Positions 37,380 through 46,089 of a stretch of DNA of 64,000 nucleotides are shown here, one piece after another (within the stretch, counting starts at the first letter, position 1; the number at the start of each line of letters is the position of its first letter). The notes beneath the pieces were generated by a model, which made no database searches, was not told the DNA's origin, and worked only from the letters and a program-made list of their open reading frames with translations. Origin of the DNA: Planctomycetales bacterium ZRK34. GTDB taxonomy: Bacteria > Planctomycetota > Phycisphaerae > Phycisphaerales > Zrk34. The DNA lies in assembly GCA_014873095.1 (NCBI GenBank), contig CP050848.1, positions 744,001 through 808,000 of the forward strand, given 5' to 3'. The position numbers and the translations under genes were made by a program.

Positions 37380-38120
37380 TCAGTTCCGATCGAATATCTC
37401 CCAGATATCCACGACGGTGGGATTGGCCGTCGGCAGAAAACTCCAGGCCGGCAGCGTTGAGAGTTCCGTATCGAATTCAGCGCGATCGACCCAGCCGACT
37501 GAACAATCCGCCCGGGCGATCTGAACGCCCTCCAGGTGATTCATCTCGACCAGTTCATCCCAGGCGAACACATCGCTGAGCACGGTGCGGAATTTGATGT
37601 CGTTCAGTCGCGGGTATTCCGCCGGCACCGAAGGTGAGGTCGTCGACCAGAGCGTCACCGGCCGGGTCGCGAAACTGGAGCGGGTGTGTTTGCCGGGCAT
37701 CTGCGCCGGCGGCCAGGGATTGGACTCGCTGTTGCGCTGGAAAATTGCGATCTGCTGCGACGGACAGTAGACAATGCGGCCGTCGTCGGGAATCAATCCG
37801 ACCTTGTAGAGCACGCCCATGCCGACGTAGCCGGAATACCCCGCGTTGGCCCAGTAAATCAGGTAGCTGAATTGCTTCTGGTTGTACACATAACCAATCG
37901 GCAACACGTTCTTGTGATCCAGTCCATACATCATGTACAGGGTCATGAGTTGTCGCTGATTGGACCCGCACACGGCTCGCCGGCTGACTTCTCTCGCCTT
38001 AGACAGTGCAGGCAGAAGCATCGCGACCAGCAGCACAATGATCGATATGACCACCAGTAATTCCACGATCGTAAATGCCGCAACGGACGATCGACGAGTT
38101 GTCGGCACCGGGCGAATCAT
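37380..38120 (-). CDS. Pseudopilin-like protein (cassette C)
   Basis: A 246-residue protein with a longer prepilin leader ([15 protein letters not shown]) before [20 protein letters not shown], then [20 protein letters not shown]. No H-X9-DG signature is seen, so it is a divergent member. It overlaps the FecR gene by four bases (38117-38120) and is followed by the PEP-CTERM gene 71 bp downstream. The gene order here (pseudopilin, then PEP-CTERM) is the reverse of cassette B. Confidence 0.82.
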   Translation of the reverse strand: MIRPVPTTRRSSVAAFTIVELLVVISIIVLLVAMLLPALSKAREVSRRAVCGSNQRQLMTLYMMYGLDHKNVLPIGYVYNQKQFSYLIYWANAGYSGYVGMGVLYKVGLIPDDGRIVYCPSQQIAIFQRNSESNPWPPAQMPGKHTRSSFATRPVTLWSTTSPSVPAEYPRLNDIKFRTVLSDVFAWDELVEMNHLEGVQIARADCSVGWVDRAEFDTELSTLPAWSFLPTANPTVVDIWEIFDRN

Positions 38121-39538
38121 GGCTGAGTCTCCCGGTCGCCGACCCGCATCGGTCCGATGATTTGCAGTGCATTCAGATACGCGCTGCGATGGACCTGCGG
38201 GCTCTGCAGTTGAATCGTCAGACGCCCCATCGGATCAGCAACGAGATCCGACCACGTGACGGCGCGTCCCTGGACCCACCCCTGCTGATACGCATCCAGC
38301 GTCACCGCCTCATCAGATTGACCGTCCGGCCGGTAGATCGCCTGGCGAGCCTGCGGGTATCCCTGCTCGGCGGGCCAGGACCGCGCCGTGACAATGGACA
38401 CTTCATAGCGCTCGCCTGGAATCAGGTTCGACAGTTCCAACGACGCCTGGGTCGGTCGATGCTTGGAGAAGCTGTACCACACGCCGATCAGGCTCTGCGG
38501 ATCAGCCCAGTCGATCGGCTGGTCACGTTGCTGGTTGGCGCGCGAGCCGGTGAAGTCCGATGTCGACAGCGACAGCGTCGTGGGGCGCCCCTCGGTGTCG
38601 GCCAGATTATCGATGACGCCGTTGAGTTGATCGATGACATTCCAGGATGCTTCCGCGGCATGGGGCGAGGGCGTTTCAGGGTCGGCAAAGTCGACGCGCA
38701 CCGTGGCGGTGGTAATGCGCGTTCTAGCGGCCAGCGGGTCCAATGCGTAGGTACCGGCCGGGCCGTCAAAACGCCCCATATCGCCGGCATGTAAGGTGAT
38801 TGGCCGTCCCTGGCCGTGCTGAAGACTTACTTCGACGACCCCTTCAACCACATTCACGCGCGTCACATCCGACTCATCCACACGCAGATGAAATCGCGTG
38901 CCCAGGTCACGGACCATCACGCCGTGCGAAACAACGGTGAAGCCGCGCGCTTCACGCGGCACATATGCATCCATCTCCCCGCTGTGCAGCACCCCCTGAT
39001 TGGCGCCGGTCATCTCGAATTCACACGGGCCGACCAGGTCGACCACGGCCGAGGAAGTGAACATGATCTGCGCTCTGCCGGCAGCCAAACGAATCGAACC
39101 CGGCGGCAAATCACCACCAAGTTGCAGCGGGTGTCGACCGTCAGCAAACTTCGCATCCGGTGAAAGGTCCGTGAGCATGGCCACCGCGGAGGTCGACGTG
39201 TGCGATGGTTCATCCTCAGCGGTCTGCAGTCCGAACAACACGAGCCACAGAGTCAGCGCCAGTGCAACCGCAGCGGCCAGCGCGGCGGGCAGAACGTATT
39301 TCGGCCTGCGATCGATAGTTTGGTTTTTTGTGTGAACAGGTCGCTCATCTTCCAGTTCCACCCCGAGCGTTTCGTTGATCAGGCGCGACTGCATGCAGAT
39401 TTCAATGAACAGGGCCTGATTGGCGGGGTCGCGCATGAGTTCACTGAAGACCGCGAGGTCCGGAGCATCGAGACGATCATCGAGATAGCGAGCAGCTAGC
39501 TCAGCGAAGTCTGCATCATGGCTCGGGCGATCAGTCAT
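38117..39538 (-). CDS. FecR-like anti-sigma/sensor with beta-sandwich C-terminus (cassette C)
   Basis: A 473-residue membrane protein. N-terminal cytoplasmic part ([20 protein letters not shown]), membrane helix about residues 80-103, then a FecR domain ([38 protein letters not shown]). The C-terminal region (about 270-470) has [20 protein letters not shown] and ends [12 protein letters not shown], suggesting a galactose-binding/malectin-like or PEP-CTERM-body-like sandwich different from those of cassettes A and B. It overlaps the sigma gene by eight bases and the pseudopilin gene by four. Confidence 0.83.
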   Translation of the reverse strand: MTDRPSHDADFAELAARYLDDRLDAPDLAVFSELMRDPANQALFIEICMQSRLINETLGVELEDERPVHTKNQTIDRRPKYVLPAALAAAVALALTLWLVLFGLQTAEDEPSHTSTSAVAMLTDLSPDAKFADGRHPLQLGGDLPPGSIRLAAGRAQIMFTSSAVVDLVGPCEFEMTGANQGVLHSGEMDAYVPREARGFTVVSHGVMVRDLGTRFHLRVDESDVTRVNVVEGVVEVSLQHGQGRPITLHAGDMGRFDGPAGTYALDPLAARTRITTATVRVDFADPETPSPHAAEASWNVIDQLNGVIDNLADTEGRPTTLSLSTSDFTGSRANQQRDQPIDWADPQSLIGVWYSFSKHRPTQASLELSNLIPGERYEVSIVTARSWPAEQGYPQARQAIYRPDGQSDEAVTLDAYQQGWVQGRAVTWSDLVADPMGRLTIQLQSPQVHRSAYLNALQIIGPMRVGDRETQP

Positions 39539-40055
39539 GAACCACCCCGCGATCGTACCGGCGAATGCAGTCAGCGAGCGTGCGGTGGATGCGACCGAGC
39601 GATTTATAGACTGAGTCGGGTTGAATCCCCGAAGCGTTGGCGACGTCGACCCCGCTCATGCCGTCGGCATAACGCAGCCGCAACATCCACCGGGCGCGCG
39701 GCGTGAGTTTCGCCACGCAGTGACGCAAGGCATCAATCAGATCGCCGGGGGAATCGCCATCGGACTTACCCCACTGCTCGTCGAGTTGATCCAGCAGACG
39801 GTCATCCAGTGGGGCCGGCAGGCGGTGATTATTCTCAAGGGTGCGCAGCGATCGAAAACGGGCTGTGGTGCGCAGCCAGGCAGGCAGCGCCTGTTCGCTG
39901 TCAATAGTCGCAGATTTATCCAGCGCCAGCAGCGACACCTCTTGCAGCACATCCTCAGCCAGGTGCACATCCCGCACGATCGACCAGATGTAGGCGAACA
40001 GCTTCGCCCGGTCCCGCATCAGCACCCGCATGATGGTGTTGTGTTCGATCGCCAT
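39531..40055 (-). CDS. ECF-type sigma factor, Rhodopirellula/Verrucomicrobium family (cassette C)
   Basis: A 174-residue sigma factor. Region 2: RDRAKLFAYIWSIVRDVHLA and EDVLQEVSLLALDK. Region 4: LTPRARWMLRLRYADGMSGV with VANASGIQPDSVYKSLGRIH. It is closely related to the cassette A factor but coded on the opposite strand 15 kb away. The gene ends in the same eight-base ATGACTGA overlap with its FecR gene. It is divergent from the lipoprotein hydrolase gene, with 150 bp between the starts. Confidence 0.9.
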   Translation of the reverse strand: MAIEHNTIMRVLMRDRAKLFAYIWSIVRDVHLAEDVLQEVSLLALDKSATIDSEQALPAWLRTTARFRSLRTLENNHRLPAPLDDRLLDQLDEQWGKSDGDSPGDLIDALRHCVAKLTPRARWMLRLRYADGMSGVDVANASGIQPDSVYKSLGRIHRTLADCIRRYDRGVVHD

Positions 40056-40205
40056 GAGTGACTCTCCATCAGTAGAATCCGAAAATGCGGGCCGATCCGG
40101 ACATCGTCTTTGAAAATTTTTTCGTGTCGCTGGATGATTCCCTGAATTGGGCCGCCTCGGGCGGTTACGCCTTGCAATGGGCTGGGCCCGATTCGATAAT
40201 CCGGC

Positions 40206-41465
40206 ATGATCAAATCACAATTTAAATGCGTGGCCTTGTGCCTGGTGCTGCTCGGTGTAACCGCCTGTCAAACCGCGCAGGCGACCAGCCCCCGCCCGCT
40301 GCCGCAGCAGACACCCTGGAAACTGGCCGAGCTTTTCAAGGCGCCGAAGTTTCACTGGGTCGATGACAAGTCGCCGGTCCGCAAGCTGATGTACGCAGCT
40401 GAACCCTACGGCGGCAAACCCACGCAGGTGTTCGCCTTTTACGCCACGCCCGGCACGCTCGCGGGTGATCCATCGCTCGACCATGACCTGCCGGCGGTCG
40501 TGTTGGTTCACGGCGGCGGCGGCACGGCTTTTCGGGAGTGGGCCGAGCTTTGGGCCAAGCGAGGCTATGCCGCCATCGCGATGGACCTCGCCGGGGCCGA
40601 ACCCATCGACGATAAAAACCCACACAAGGGCGACAGCCGCACGCAACTGCCCGACGGCGGCCCGGGTCAATCCGATGTCGAAAAGTTCGGGTCGATCGAT
40701 CAGCCGGTCACCGAGCAATGGCCTTACCATGCCGTCGCCGATGTACTGCTGGCTCATTCGCTGATTCGCAGCTTCAAGGAAGTCGACGCCGATCGCACCG
40801 CCGTCACGGGCATCAGTTGGGGCGGCTATCTGACGTGCATCGTGGCCGGCGTCGACAATCGATTCAAGGCCGCTGTCCCGGTGTATGGATGCGGGTTTCT
40901 TTATGAAGACAGCGTGTGGCTGCCGCGCTTTGCGAAGTTCACCCCCGAGCAGCGAGATCGGTGGATCGAGTTGTGGGACCCGTCGCAGTATCTGCCGAAC
41001 GTGTCGATGCCGATCCTATTCGTCGACGGCACCAACGACTTCGCCTATCCGTTGAACAGCTTGATGAAGTCGATACATGCAGTGCCGGGTACGAAGAACA
41101 CCTGCATCACGGTGAAGATGCCGCACAGCCATCCCGCCGGGTGGGCCCCCAGCGAGATCGGCTTGTTCATCGATCAATACCTGCGCGGCGACACGCCCCT
41201 GCCGAAGGTTTCACTGCCGACGATCGCCGATGGAAAAATCACCGCCACGGTCGACACGAAAACGCAGATCAAATCCGCGGCGCTGCACTACACCGCTGAC
41301 GACCAAGCGATCAACAAGCACAACTGGACGAATGTCGATGCGACCGTCGAAGGCCACCGCGTGATCGCCCCCGCTCCGCCGGCCGAAGCGAAGATTTGGT
41401 TCATCACCGTAGTCGACGAGCGCGACGCAACCGTCAGCAGCGAAGTCATCTTCGCGGATCGGTAA
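40206..41465 (+). CDS. Lipoprotein alpha/beta hydrolase (acetylxylan esterase/peptidase-like)
   Basis: A 419-residue hydrolase. The N-terminal lipobox VTAC (residue 21 Cys) after a short hydrophobic run suggests an outer-membrane or periplasmic lipoprotein. The alpha/beta fold shows VVLVHGGGGTAF (oxyanion loop), the nucleophile elbow GISWGG, ILFVDGTNDFAYP (acid Asp region) and a His in PHSHPAGWAPSE. This is the layout of the dienelactone hydrolase / acetylxylan esterase / prolyl oligopeptidase families; the substrate is probably an acylated glycan, but that is inference. The last 90 residues may be an extra beta domain. Confidence 0.82.
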   Translation: MIKSQFKCVALCLVLLGVTACQTAQATSPRPLPQQTPWKLAELFKAPKFHWVDDKSPVRKLMYAAEPYGGKPTQVFAFYATPGTLAGDPSLDHDLPAVVLVHGGGGTAFREWAELWAKRGYAAIAMDLAGAEPIDDKNPHKGDSRTQLPDGGPGQSDVEKFGSIDQPVTEQWPYHAVADVLLAHSLIRSFKEVDADRTAVTGISWGGYLTCIVAGVDNRFKAAVPVYGCGFLYEDSVWLPRFAKFTPEQRDRWIELWDPSQYLPNVSMPILFVDGTNDFAYPLNSLMKSIHAVPGTKNTCITVKMPHSHPAGWAPSEIGLFIDQYLRGDTPLPKVSLPTIADGKITATVDTKTQIKSAALHYTADDQAINKHNWTNVDATVEGHRVIAPAPPAEAKIWFITVVDERDATVSSEVIFADR

Positions 41466-41515
41466 TGACTTTTCGCTGAGAACTCTTGAATATCCAGATG
41501 GGTTTTGTGACGGCG

Positions 41516-41583
41516 CTGTGGCACAGCCGCCCCCGGCTGTGCGTATGTCAACTTCAGCACAGCCGGGGGCGGCTGTGCCACAG
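41516..41583. repeat. REP/BIME-like paired hairpins
   Basis: A perfect 27-bp inverted repeat (41516-41542 with 41557-41583) around a 14-base spacer. Each arm is itself a hairpin (GCACAGCCG with CGGCTGTGC), so the unit is a pair of inverted REPs. It lies between the convergent ends of the lipoprotein hydrolase gene and znuC. Confidence 0.75.
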
Positions 41584-41634
41584 TTCCGCGCCGGAACAAA
41601 GCTCGCAGTCCATATACTTTCAGAGTCGAAAAAC

Positions 41635-42522
41635 TTACGAGGTGGATTCGAGAATCGGCGCGATGTCGTGATCGAACACTTCGTGCAGCAGTTCGGTGGT
41701 CAGCCCCTCGGGCGCATCGTGGTAGTGGACCGTGCGGGCCAGACAGGCGACACGGGCGCACGTGGCGGCGATCGAACGCAGATCGTGCGACACGATCACG
41801 ACGGTCAGATCGAGTTCACTGCGCAGGCGATAAATCAGGTCGGCGAACTTCTTCTGCCCGGACAGATCGACGCCAACGGTCGGCTCATCCATCATCAAAA
41901 TACGCGGCCCGGCGGCCAGCGCCCGCGCGATGAACACCCGCTGTTGTTGCCCACCGCTGAGCGTGCCGATCGGGCGGTCGGCAAACTCACGCACGCCGAC
42001 GCGGTCGAGCAGTTGCTCCACGTGGTCGAGGTCATCATGCGAGTGACTGCGGAACAGACCCGTTTTGCCAATCAGCCCCATGCGCGCGACCTGGCGGGCG
42101 GTCACCGGAAATCGCCGCTCGTAGTGGTGGTGCTGCGGGACATAACCGACCACGTCGCCGCGGCGACAGACCTGCTTCGGGGAAAGCCCTTCGACCATGA
42201 TTGAGCCTTCATACCCGTCGATCAGGCCGAGCACGAGTTTGAGCAGCGTGGTTTTGCCGCCGCCGTTGGGGCCGATGATGCCGAGGTTGCACCCGGATTC
42301 GACGTGCAGGGTGACATTGTCGAGCACCTGCAGATTGCCGTAGCGGAAGCTGACGTGATCGATGCACAGGGCGTCGGTTTTGTCACGATGCTCGGCCAGC
42401 GAGCCGTGATGGCAGGCGTGCAGGGCGCGATCGTGGTGGTGGGCATGATCGTGGTCGTGATCGTGGTCGTGGTCATGACCGCAGCCGCACGACGCCTCGG
42501 GTTTGTTCGGCATGTCCGTCAT
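41635..42522 (-). CDS. znuC: Zinc ABC transporter ATP-binding protein with His-rich N-terminus
   Basis: A 295-residue ATPase of the ZnuC/MntB metal import family: Walker A GPNGGGKTT, signature LSGGQQQRVFIARAL, Walker B ILMMDEPTVGVD, and H-loop IVSHDLRS. The N-terminal 45 residues are unusual for an ATPase: CGCGHDHDHDHDHDHAHHHD and further His, a likely zinc-binding sensor or store. It overlaps the substrate-binding protein gene by four bases. No membrane permease gene (znuB) follows; the next gene is convergent. It would normally be controlled by a Fur/Zur-family regulator; none is encoded in the window. Confidence 0.88.
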   Translation of the reverse strand: MTDMPNKPEASCGCGHDHDHDHDHDHAHHHDRALHACHHGSLAEHRDKTDALCIDHVSFRYGNLQVLDNVTLHVESGCNLGIIGPNGGGKTTLLKLVLGLIDGYEGSIMVEGLSPKQVCRRGDVVGYVPQHHHYERRFPVTARQVARMGLIGKTGLFRSHSHDDLDHVEQLLDRVGVREFADRPIGTLSGGQQQRVFIARALAAGPRILMMDEPTVGVDLSGQKKFADLIYRLRSELDLTVVIVSHDLRSIAATCARVACLARTVHYHDAPEGLTTELLHEVFDHDIAPILESTS

Positions 42523-43502
42523 TGGATGCTCAATCCCTTGATCAGCATGTCGAGATTGTAACGCATCAGCTTCTGGTAGGTATCGCGTTGGGGATCGTTG
42601 GCATCACCGATCGGGTCCAGCGTCATGACCTGCACGCCGGTTTCAGCACGCACGGCGCTGGCGGCATCTTCCGGAAATTGCGGCTCGGCGAACAACACGC
42701 GCAGCTTGTACTTGTCGATCGCCTCGATCGCCTGTTCCATCCGTTTGGGCGTCATCGCGCCGGGGGCATCGATCGGCGTCAGCGTCACCGCTACGTGCAA
42801 CCCGTATCGCTCAGCCATGCGATCGAAGGCGTTGTGGTAGGTGACGATGTTGCGACCCTTGAAGGGCTCGAGTTCCTTGCGGTACGCCGCATCGACCGCC
42901 GCCAGCTCGTCGGCCAGATGCTGGGTGTTCTGATAGATGTCTTCCGCGGCATCGGGAATCAACTTGGACAACTGCTCGCCGAGTTTGATCACGGCCTCGT
43001 GCATCAACACGGGATCGACCCACACGTGCGGATTGGGGCCGGTGTGATCATGGTCATCGTGATCGTCATGTTCGGCGTGTTCAGCGTGCTCGGTGTGATC
43101 ATCCGCTTGGGCATGTTCATCATGGTCGTCATGGTCGCCCCCGGCGAGTTCGGCGAGGTGCAGGCTCGGCGTGTCCTTGCCGGCGAAGCGGCGCAGCGAG
43201 CCGTCGGCCCACCCGTCAAAGTTCATACCCACACATACCAGCGCCACGCAGCGACGCATCGCCTCGGCGTCGCGCCCCGTCGGCTCGAAGCCGTGCGGCG
43301 TGATCCCCGGCGGCACCAGGCAACGTACATCCGCCGCCTCGCCGACGATCTGCTGGACCAGCGACGCCACCGGCCAGATCGTCGCCACCACCACCGGTCG
43401 CCCGCCGGAAGCGCCCCCCGGCGGGGATTGAGCCTCGCGATCACAACCGGCAACCGCGAGCACAGCCCCGATCGCCACGATCATCACGTATTTTGTCCAC
43501 AT
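42519..43502 (-). CDS. znuA: Zinc ABC transporter substrate-binding lipoprotein
   Basis: A 327-residue cluster A-I metal-binding protein. The lipobox (LAVAGC) anchors it. VVATIWPVASLVQQIVG opens the domain. The metal-binding His residues are in PPGITPHGFEPT, NPHVWVDP and VTYHNAF. The typical His/Asp-rich loop (DDHDEHAQADDHTEHAEH and more, about residues 128-160) is present and favours zinc over manganese. I took ATG 43502, with AGGTG eight bases upstream; a GTG three codons earlier is the alternative. It is read with znuC. Confidence 0.92.
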   Translation of the reverse strand: MWTKYVMIVAIGAVLAVAGCDREAQSPPGGASGGRPVVVATIWPVASLVQQIVGEAADVRCLVPPGITPHGFEPTGRDAEAMRRCVALVCVGMNFDGWADGSLRRFAGKDTPSLHLAELAGGDHDDHDEHAQADDHTEHAEHAEHDDHDDHDHTGPNPHVWVDPVLMHEAVIKLGEQLSKLIPDAAEDIYQNTQHLADELAAVDAAYRKELEPFKGRNIVTYHNAFDRMAERYGLHVAVTLTPIDAPGAMTPKRMEQAIEAIDKYKLRVLFAEPQFPEDAASAVRAETGVQVMTLDPIGDANDPQRDTYQKLMRYNLDMLIKGLSIQ

Positions 43503-43596
43503 GACCGGCACACCTGTAAATGAATGACTGATGATTCAGAATCGCGCCGGCGGGTCGAAGTTACACCGGCCGGCCGGCAAATTCTCAACCAGTCAC

Positions 43597-43625
43597 GAAA
43601 ACAGCCCGCCGCGAATGCGACGGGC
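43597..43625 (-). terminator. Rho-independent terminator of the tRNA gene
   Basis: On the minus strand: GCCCGTCGC, ATTC, GCGGCGGGC, then TGTTTTC. A nine-bp stem with one G-U pair, 11 bp beyond the tRNA 3' end. Confidence 0.7.
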
Positions 43626-43635
43626 CGAGTCTAAG

Positions 43636-43708
43636 TGGAGCGGATGGGGATCGAACCCACAACCTCGTCGATGCGACCGACGCGCTCTCCCAATTGAGCT
43701 ACCGCCCC
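43636..43708 (-). tRNA. tRNA-Ala (anticodon CGC)
   Basis: 73 bases that fold as a full cloverleaf. The acceptor is GGGGCGG with CCGCTCC, including the G3-U70 pair that is the alanine identity mark. The D-arm is GCTC/GAGC and the anticodon stem CGTCG/CGACG, with loop GTCGCAT giving anticodon CGC for codon GCG. The variable loop has five bases, and the T-arm GTGGG/CCCAT has loop TTCGATC. The discriminator is A. No CCA is encoded, so it must be added afterwards. Confidence 0.95.
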
Positions 43709-43723
43709 AGCGGGGAACGTGGA

Positions 43724-43752
43724 AGTTTAGTATCCTCGGGGCCGTTCAGCAA
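43724..43752 (-). promoter_or_regulatory. Candidate sigma-70 promoter of tRNA-Ala
   Basis: On the minus strand: TTGCTG (43752-43747), 17-bp spacer, TAAACT (43729-43724). The predicted start is about 8 bp before the mature tRNA 5' end. Confidence 0.5.
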
Positions 43753-43803
43753 GTCCGCGTGATGCGGCCTTTCGCCGGGCGGTTTGTGTTATCATCGGCG
43801 CCG

Positions 43804-44298
43804 ATGATTATTATTTTGATGGGTGTGTCGGGTTGCGGAAAAACAGCGGTGGGCCAGATTTTGGCCGAGCGTCTGGATGCGGTGTTTGTCGAGGGCGATT
43901 CGCTGCACAGCCCCGAAGCCGTTGAAAAGATGAGCCAGAGCATCCCGCTGACCGAGGACGAACGCGTTCCCTGGCTGGGACGCATCCGCGTGAAGATGAA
44001 TCAGCTTCGCATGCAGTCGAAGACCGGCGTGGTGGCCTGCTCGGCGCTGAGTCGTCACGCCCGGCGTCTGCTCGGGGCCGACGACCCCGACGTCGTGCTG
44101 GTGTATCTGTATGGAACGCGTGAATTGATCGCCGATCGGCTGAATCAGCGCACCGGTCACTACATGCCCCCGAATCTACTCGACAGTCAGTTCGACGCTC
44201 TGCAAGAGCCCGACCACGCCCTGCGCATCAACGTGGATCAATCCGTCGACGCCATCGTCCAACAGATCATCAAGGCGGTCGACACATACCGCGCCTGA
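43804..44298 (+). CDS. gntK: Gluconokinase
   Basis: Phosphorylates D-gluconate to 6-phosphogluconate for the pentose phosphate or Entner-Doudoroff route. 164 residues, the usual size. It shows the P-loop MGVSGCGKTAVG, EGDSLHSPEAVEKMSQSIPL (the gluconate kinase 'D..HP..N..KM..G.PL' region, with small changes), LTEDERVPWL, VVACSALSRHARRLL, and GHYMPPNLLDSQFDALQEP. ATG 43804 opens the family sequence; the frame is open far upstream across the tRNA region, which is not used. The gluconate permease gene follows 21 bp later. Confidence 0.93.
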   Translation: MIIILMGVSGCGKTAVGQILAERLDAVFVEGDSLHSPEAVEKMSQSIPLTEDERVPWLGRIRVKMNQLRMQSKTGVVACSALSRHARRLLGADDPDVVLVYLYGTRELIADRLNQRTGHYMPPNLLDSQFDALQEPDHALRINVDQSVDAIVQQIIKAVDTYRA

Positions 44299-44319
44299 CA
44301 GTACGAGGCACCAGACAAC

Positions 44320-45756
44320 ATGGAACAAAGCTATCCCCTGCTCATTCTGCTGGTCGGCATGGTCATTGTCATCGGCGGCATCGTCGCGCTGCGTATCAAC
44401 GCATTCGTCGCGCTGATCACCGCGGCGATCGTGGTCTCGCTGATGGCTCCCGGCGAATGGGCGATGAAGATTCAGCGCGTCGCGGCGGCGTTCGGGTCGA
44501 CGGCGGCGAGCATCGGCATCGTCATCGCCCTGGCGGCGATCATCGGCAAGGCAATGACCGACTCGGGGGCGGCCGACCGGGTGGTGCGGATGTTTCTGTC
44601 GATGTTGGGTGAAAAGCGCGCCGGCGCGGTGCTGACCGGCAGCGGTTTTACCCTTTCCATTCCGGTGTTTTTCGACACGGCGTTTTACCTGCTGATTCCG
44701 CTGGCGCGTTCGATGCAGCGACGCACGGGTCGTCATTATCTCAAATACCTGATGGCGATCGTCGCCGGCGCCGGCGCTGCGCATAACCTGGTGCCGCCGA
44801 CGCCGGGGCCGCTGTTTCTGGCCAACAGCTTCGGCGTCGATGTGGGGCTGATGATCGTGATGGGCTTGACCGTCGGCGTGCCCGCGGCAGGCGTCGGCCT
44901 GCTGTATGCTCGCTGGCTGGATGCGCGCTATCCCGTCGTGATGAAACCGCTCGACGAGCACGAACCCGAGCCGCTGCCTGATGAGCGTCTACCGAGTCTG
45001 ACGCTTTCGCTGGCGCCGATCCTTCTGCCGATCGCGCTGATCACGACCAATTCGATCGTCAGAACACTCGCCGCGGCGCAGATTCCCGATGCACCGCTGC
45101 GCGATCCGCAACTCACTGAAGCAATCACTGCCGCCGCAGCGCAGGGGTTGATGCTGGGGCGCGTGTTTGCATGGACCAACATCCTCGGCAACCCGAATTT
45201 CGCCCTGCTGATTTCCGCGGCACTGGCGGTTTGGACATTGCAGATCCAGCGGAAGCCGACGCGCAAGCAAATGGCTGAGTCGATCGAGTCGGCGCTGGCG
45301 GCCGGCGGCGTGATCATTCTCATCACAGCGGCGGGCGGCGCGTTCGGGGCGATGCTCAAGGCGGCCGGACTCGGCGAAGCGGTGCAGCAGACCTTCGGCG
45401 ATACCGCCACCAGCGGACTGGGCCTGCTGTTTTTCGCCTTCGGCATGGCGTCGCTGATCAAGATCGCACAGGGCTCGAGCACCGCCGCGACCATCGTCGC
45501 CAGTGGCATGATCGCCGCCATGATCGGCCCCGATTCGCTGACGTGTCACCCGGTCTATCTGGCATTGGCGATTGGGTCCGGCTCGCTGGTCGGGTCGTGG
45601 ATGAACGACTCGGGCTTCTGGATATTCACGAAAATGGGCGGCATCAACGAGGTGCAGGCGCTGCGGTCGTGGTCGGTGCTGCTGGCGCTGATCGGCATCG
45701 TGGCGATGGCGGGAACGGTGACGCTGGCGATCGTGCTGCCGATGGGTCCGACATAA
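44320..45756 (+). CDS. gntP: Gluconate permease (GntP family)
   Basis: A 478-residue transporter with about 12 to 14 hydrophobic helices. Family landmarks are IVIALAAIIGKAMTDSGAAD, GFTLSIPVFFDTAFYLLIPL, AHNLVPPTPGPLFLANSFGV and IAQGSSTAATIVASGMIA. GntP proteins import gluconate or related sugar acids with protons. The adjacent gluconokinase gene supports gluconate as the substrate. A weak hairpin overlaps the stop codon region. Confidence 0.92.
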   Translation: MEQSYPLLILLVGMVIVIGGIVALRINAFVALITAAIVVSLMAPGEWAMKIQRVAAAFGSTAASIGIVIALAAIIGKAMTDSGAADRVVRMFLSMLGEKRAGAVLTGSGFTLSIPVFFDTAFYLLIPLARSMQRRTGRHYLKYLMAIVAGAGAAHNLVPPTPGPLFLANSFGVDVGLMIVMGLTVGVPAAGVGLLYARWLDARYPVVMKPLDEHEPEPLPDERLPSLTLSLAPILLPIALITTNSIVRTLAAAQIPDAPLRDPQLTEAITAAAAQGLMLGRVFAWTNILGNPNFALLISAALAVWTLQIQRKPTRKQMAESIESALAAGGVIILITAAGGAFGAMLKAAGLGEAVQQTFGDTATSGLGLLFFAFGMASLIKIAQGSSTAATIVASGMIAAMIGPDSLTCHPVYLALAIGSGSLVGSWMNDSGFWIFTKMGGINEVQALRSWSVLLALIGIVAMAGTVTLAIVLPMGPT

Positions 45757-45794
45757 GCCGATTTTCACGCTGTGAGTGCGGGTATTATCGGCTT
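45755..45794 (+). terminator. Possible terminator after gntP
   Basis: AAGCCGAT (45755-45762) pairs with ATCGGCTT (45787-45794), with an inner TCAC/GTGA pair in the loop. No T-tract follows, so it is weak. Confidence 0.3.
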
Positions 45795-45864
45795 TCAAAG
45801 ATTCATGCGGATCACGCCGAGCGGCCGATGTTGTTCTTGAGATTCATCACCTCGGGAGGCCGCC

Positions 45865-46089
45865 GTGATACGCCGCAATGCACACGCCCAGGATGCCTGT
45901 CCGTTCATCGACGACAACGACAGTCGTTGCGCGTCGCACTTCACGCTGACGCGATTGTCCGATGCGTTCGGCGATTGTCTTGACGGCTACCGCGGGTGCG
46001 CCACCTACTGGCGGCTGGTTCGTGAAAACCCCAACCGCCTGATCACGCTGACCGCCCATGGCAAGCCGCTTCAACCAACCGGTACGTGA
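45865..46089 (+). CDS. Small Cys-containing protein, unknown function
   Basis: A 74-residue protein I cannot name. It starts with GTG 45865, five bases after a strong GGGAGG. Visible: CPFIDDNDSRCASHFTLTRL, then FGDCLDGYRGCATYWRLV. The four Cys in two spaced pairs suggest a metal-binding fold. It overlaps the start of the xerD gene by 32 bases, so the two are probably co-transcribed. The good ribosome site and the ordered Cys pattern argue that it is real. Confidence 0.6.
   Translation: MIRRNAHAQDACPFIDDNDSRCASHFTLTRLSDAFGDCLDGYRGCATYWRLVRENPNRLITLTAHGKPLQPTGT

Noticed and set aside
43636..43708. tRNA gene as an integration site
   Set aside because: No duplicated tRNA 3' end was seen nearby, so there is no evidence of island insertion.
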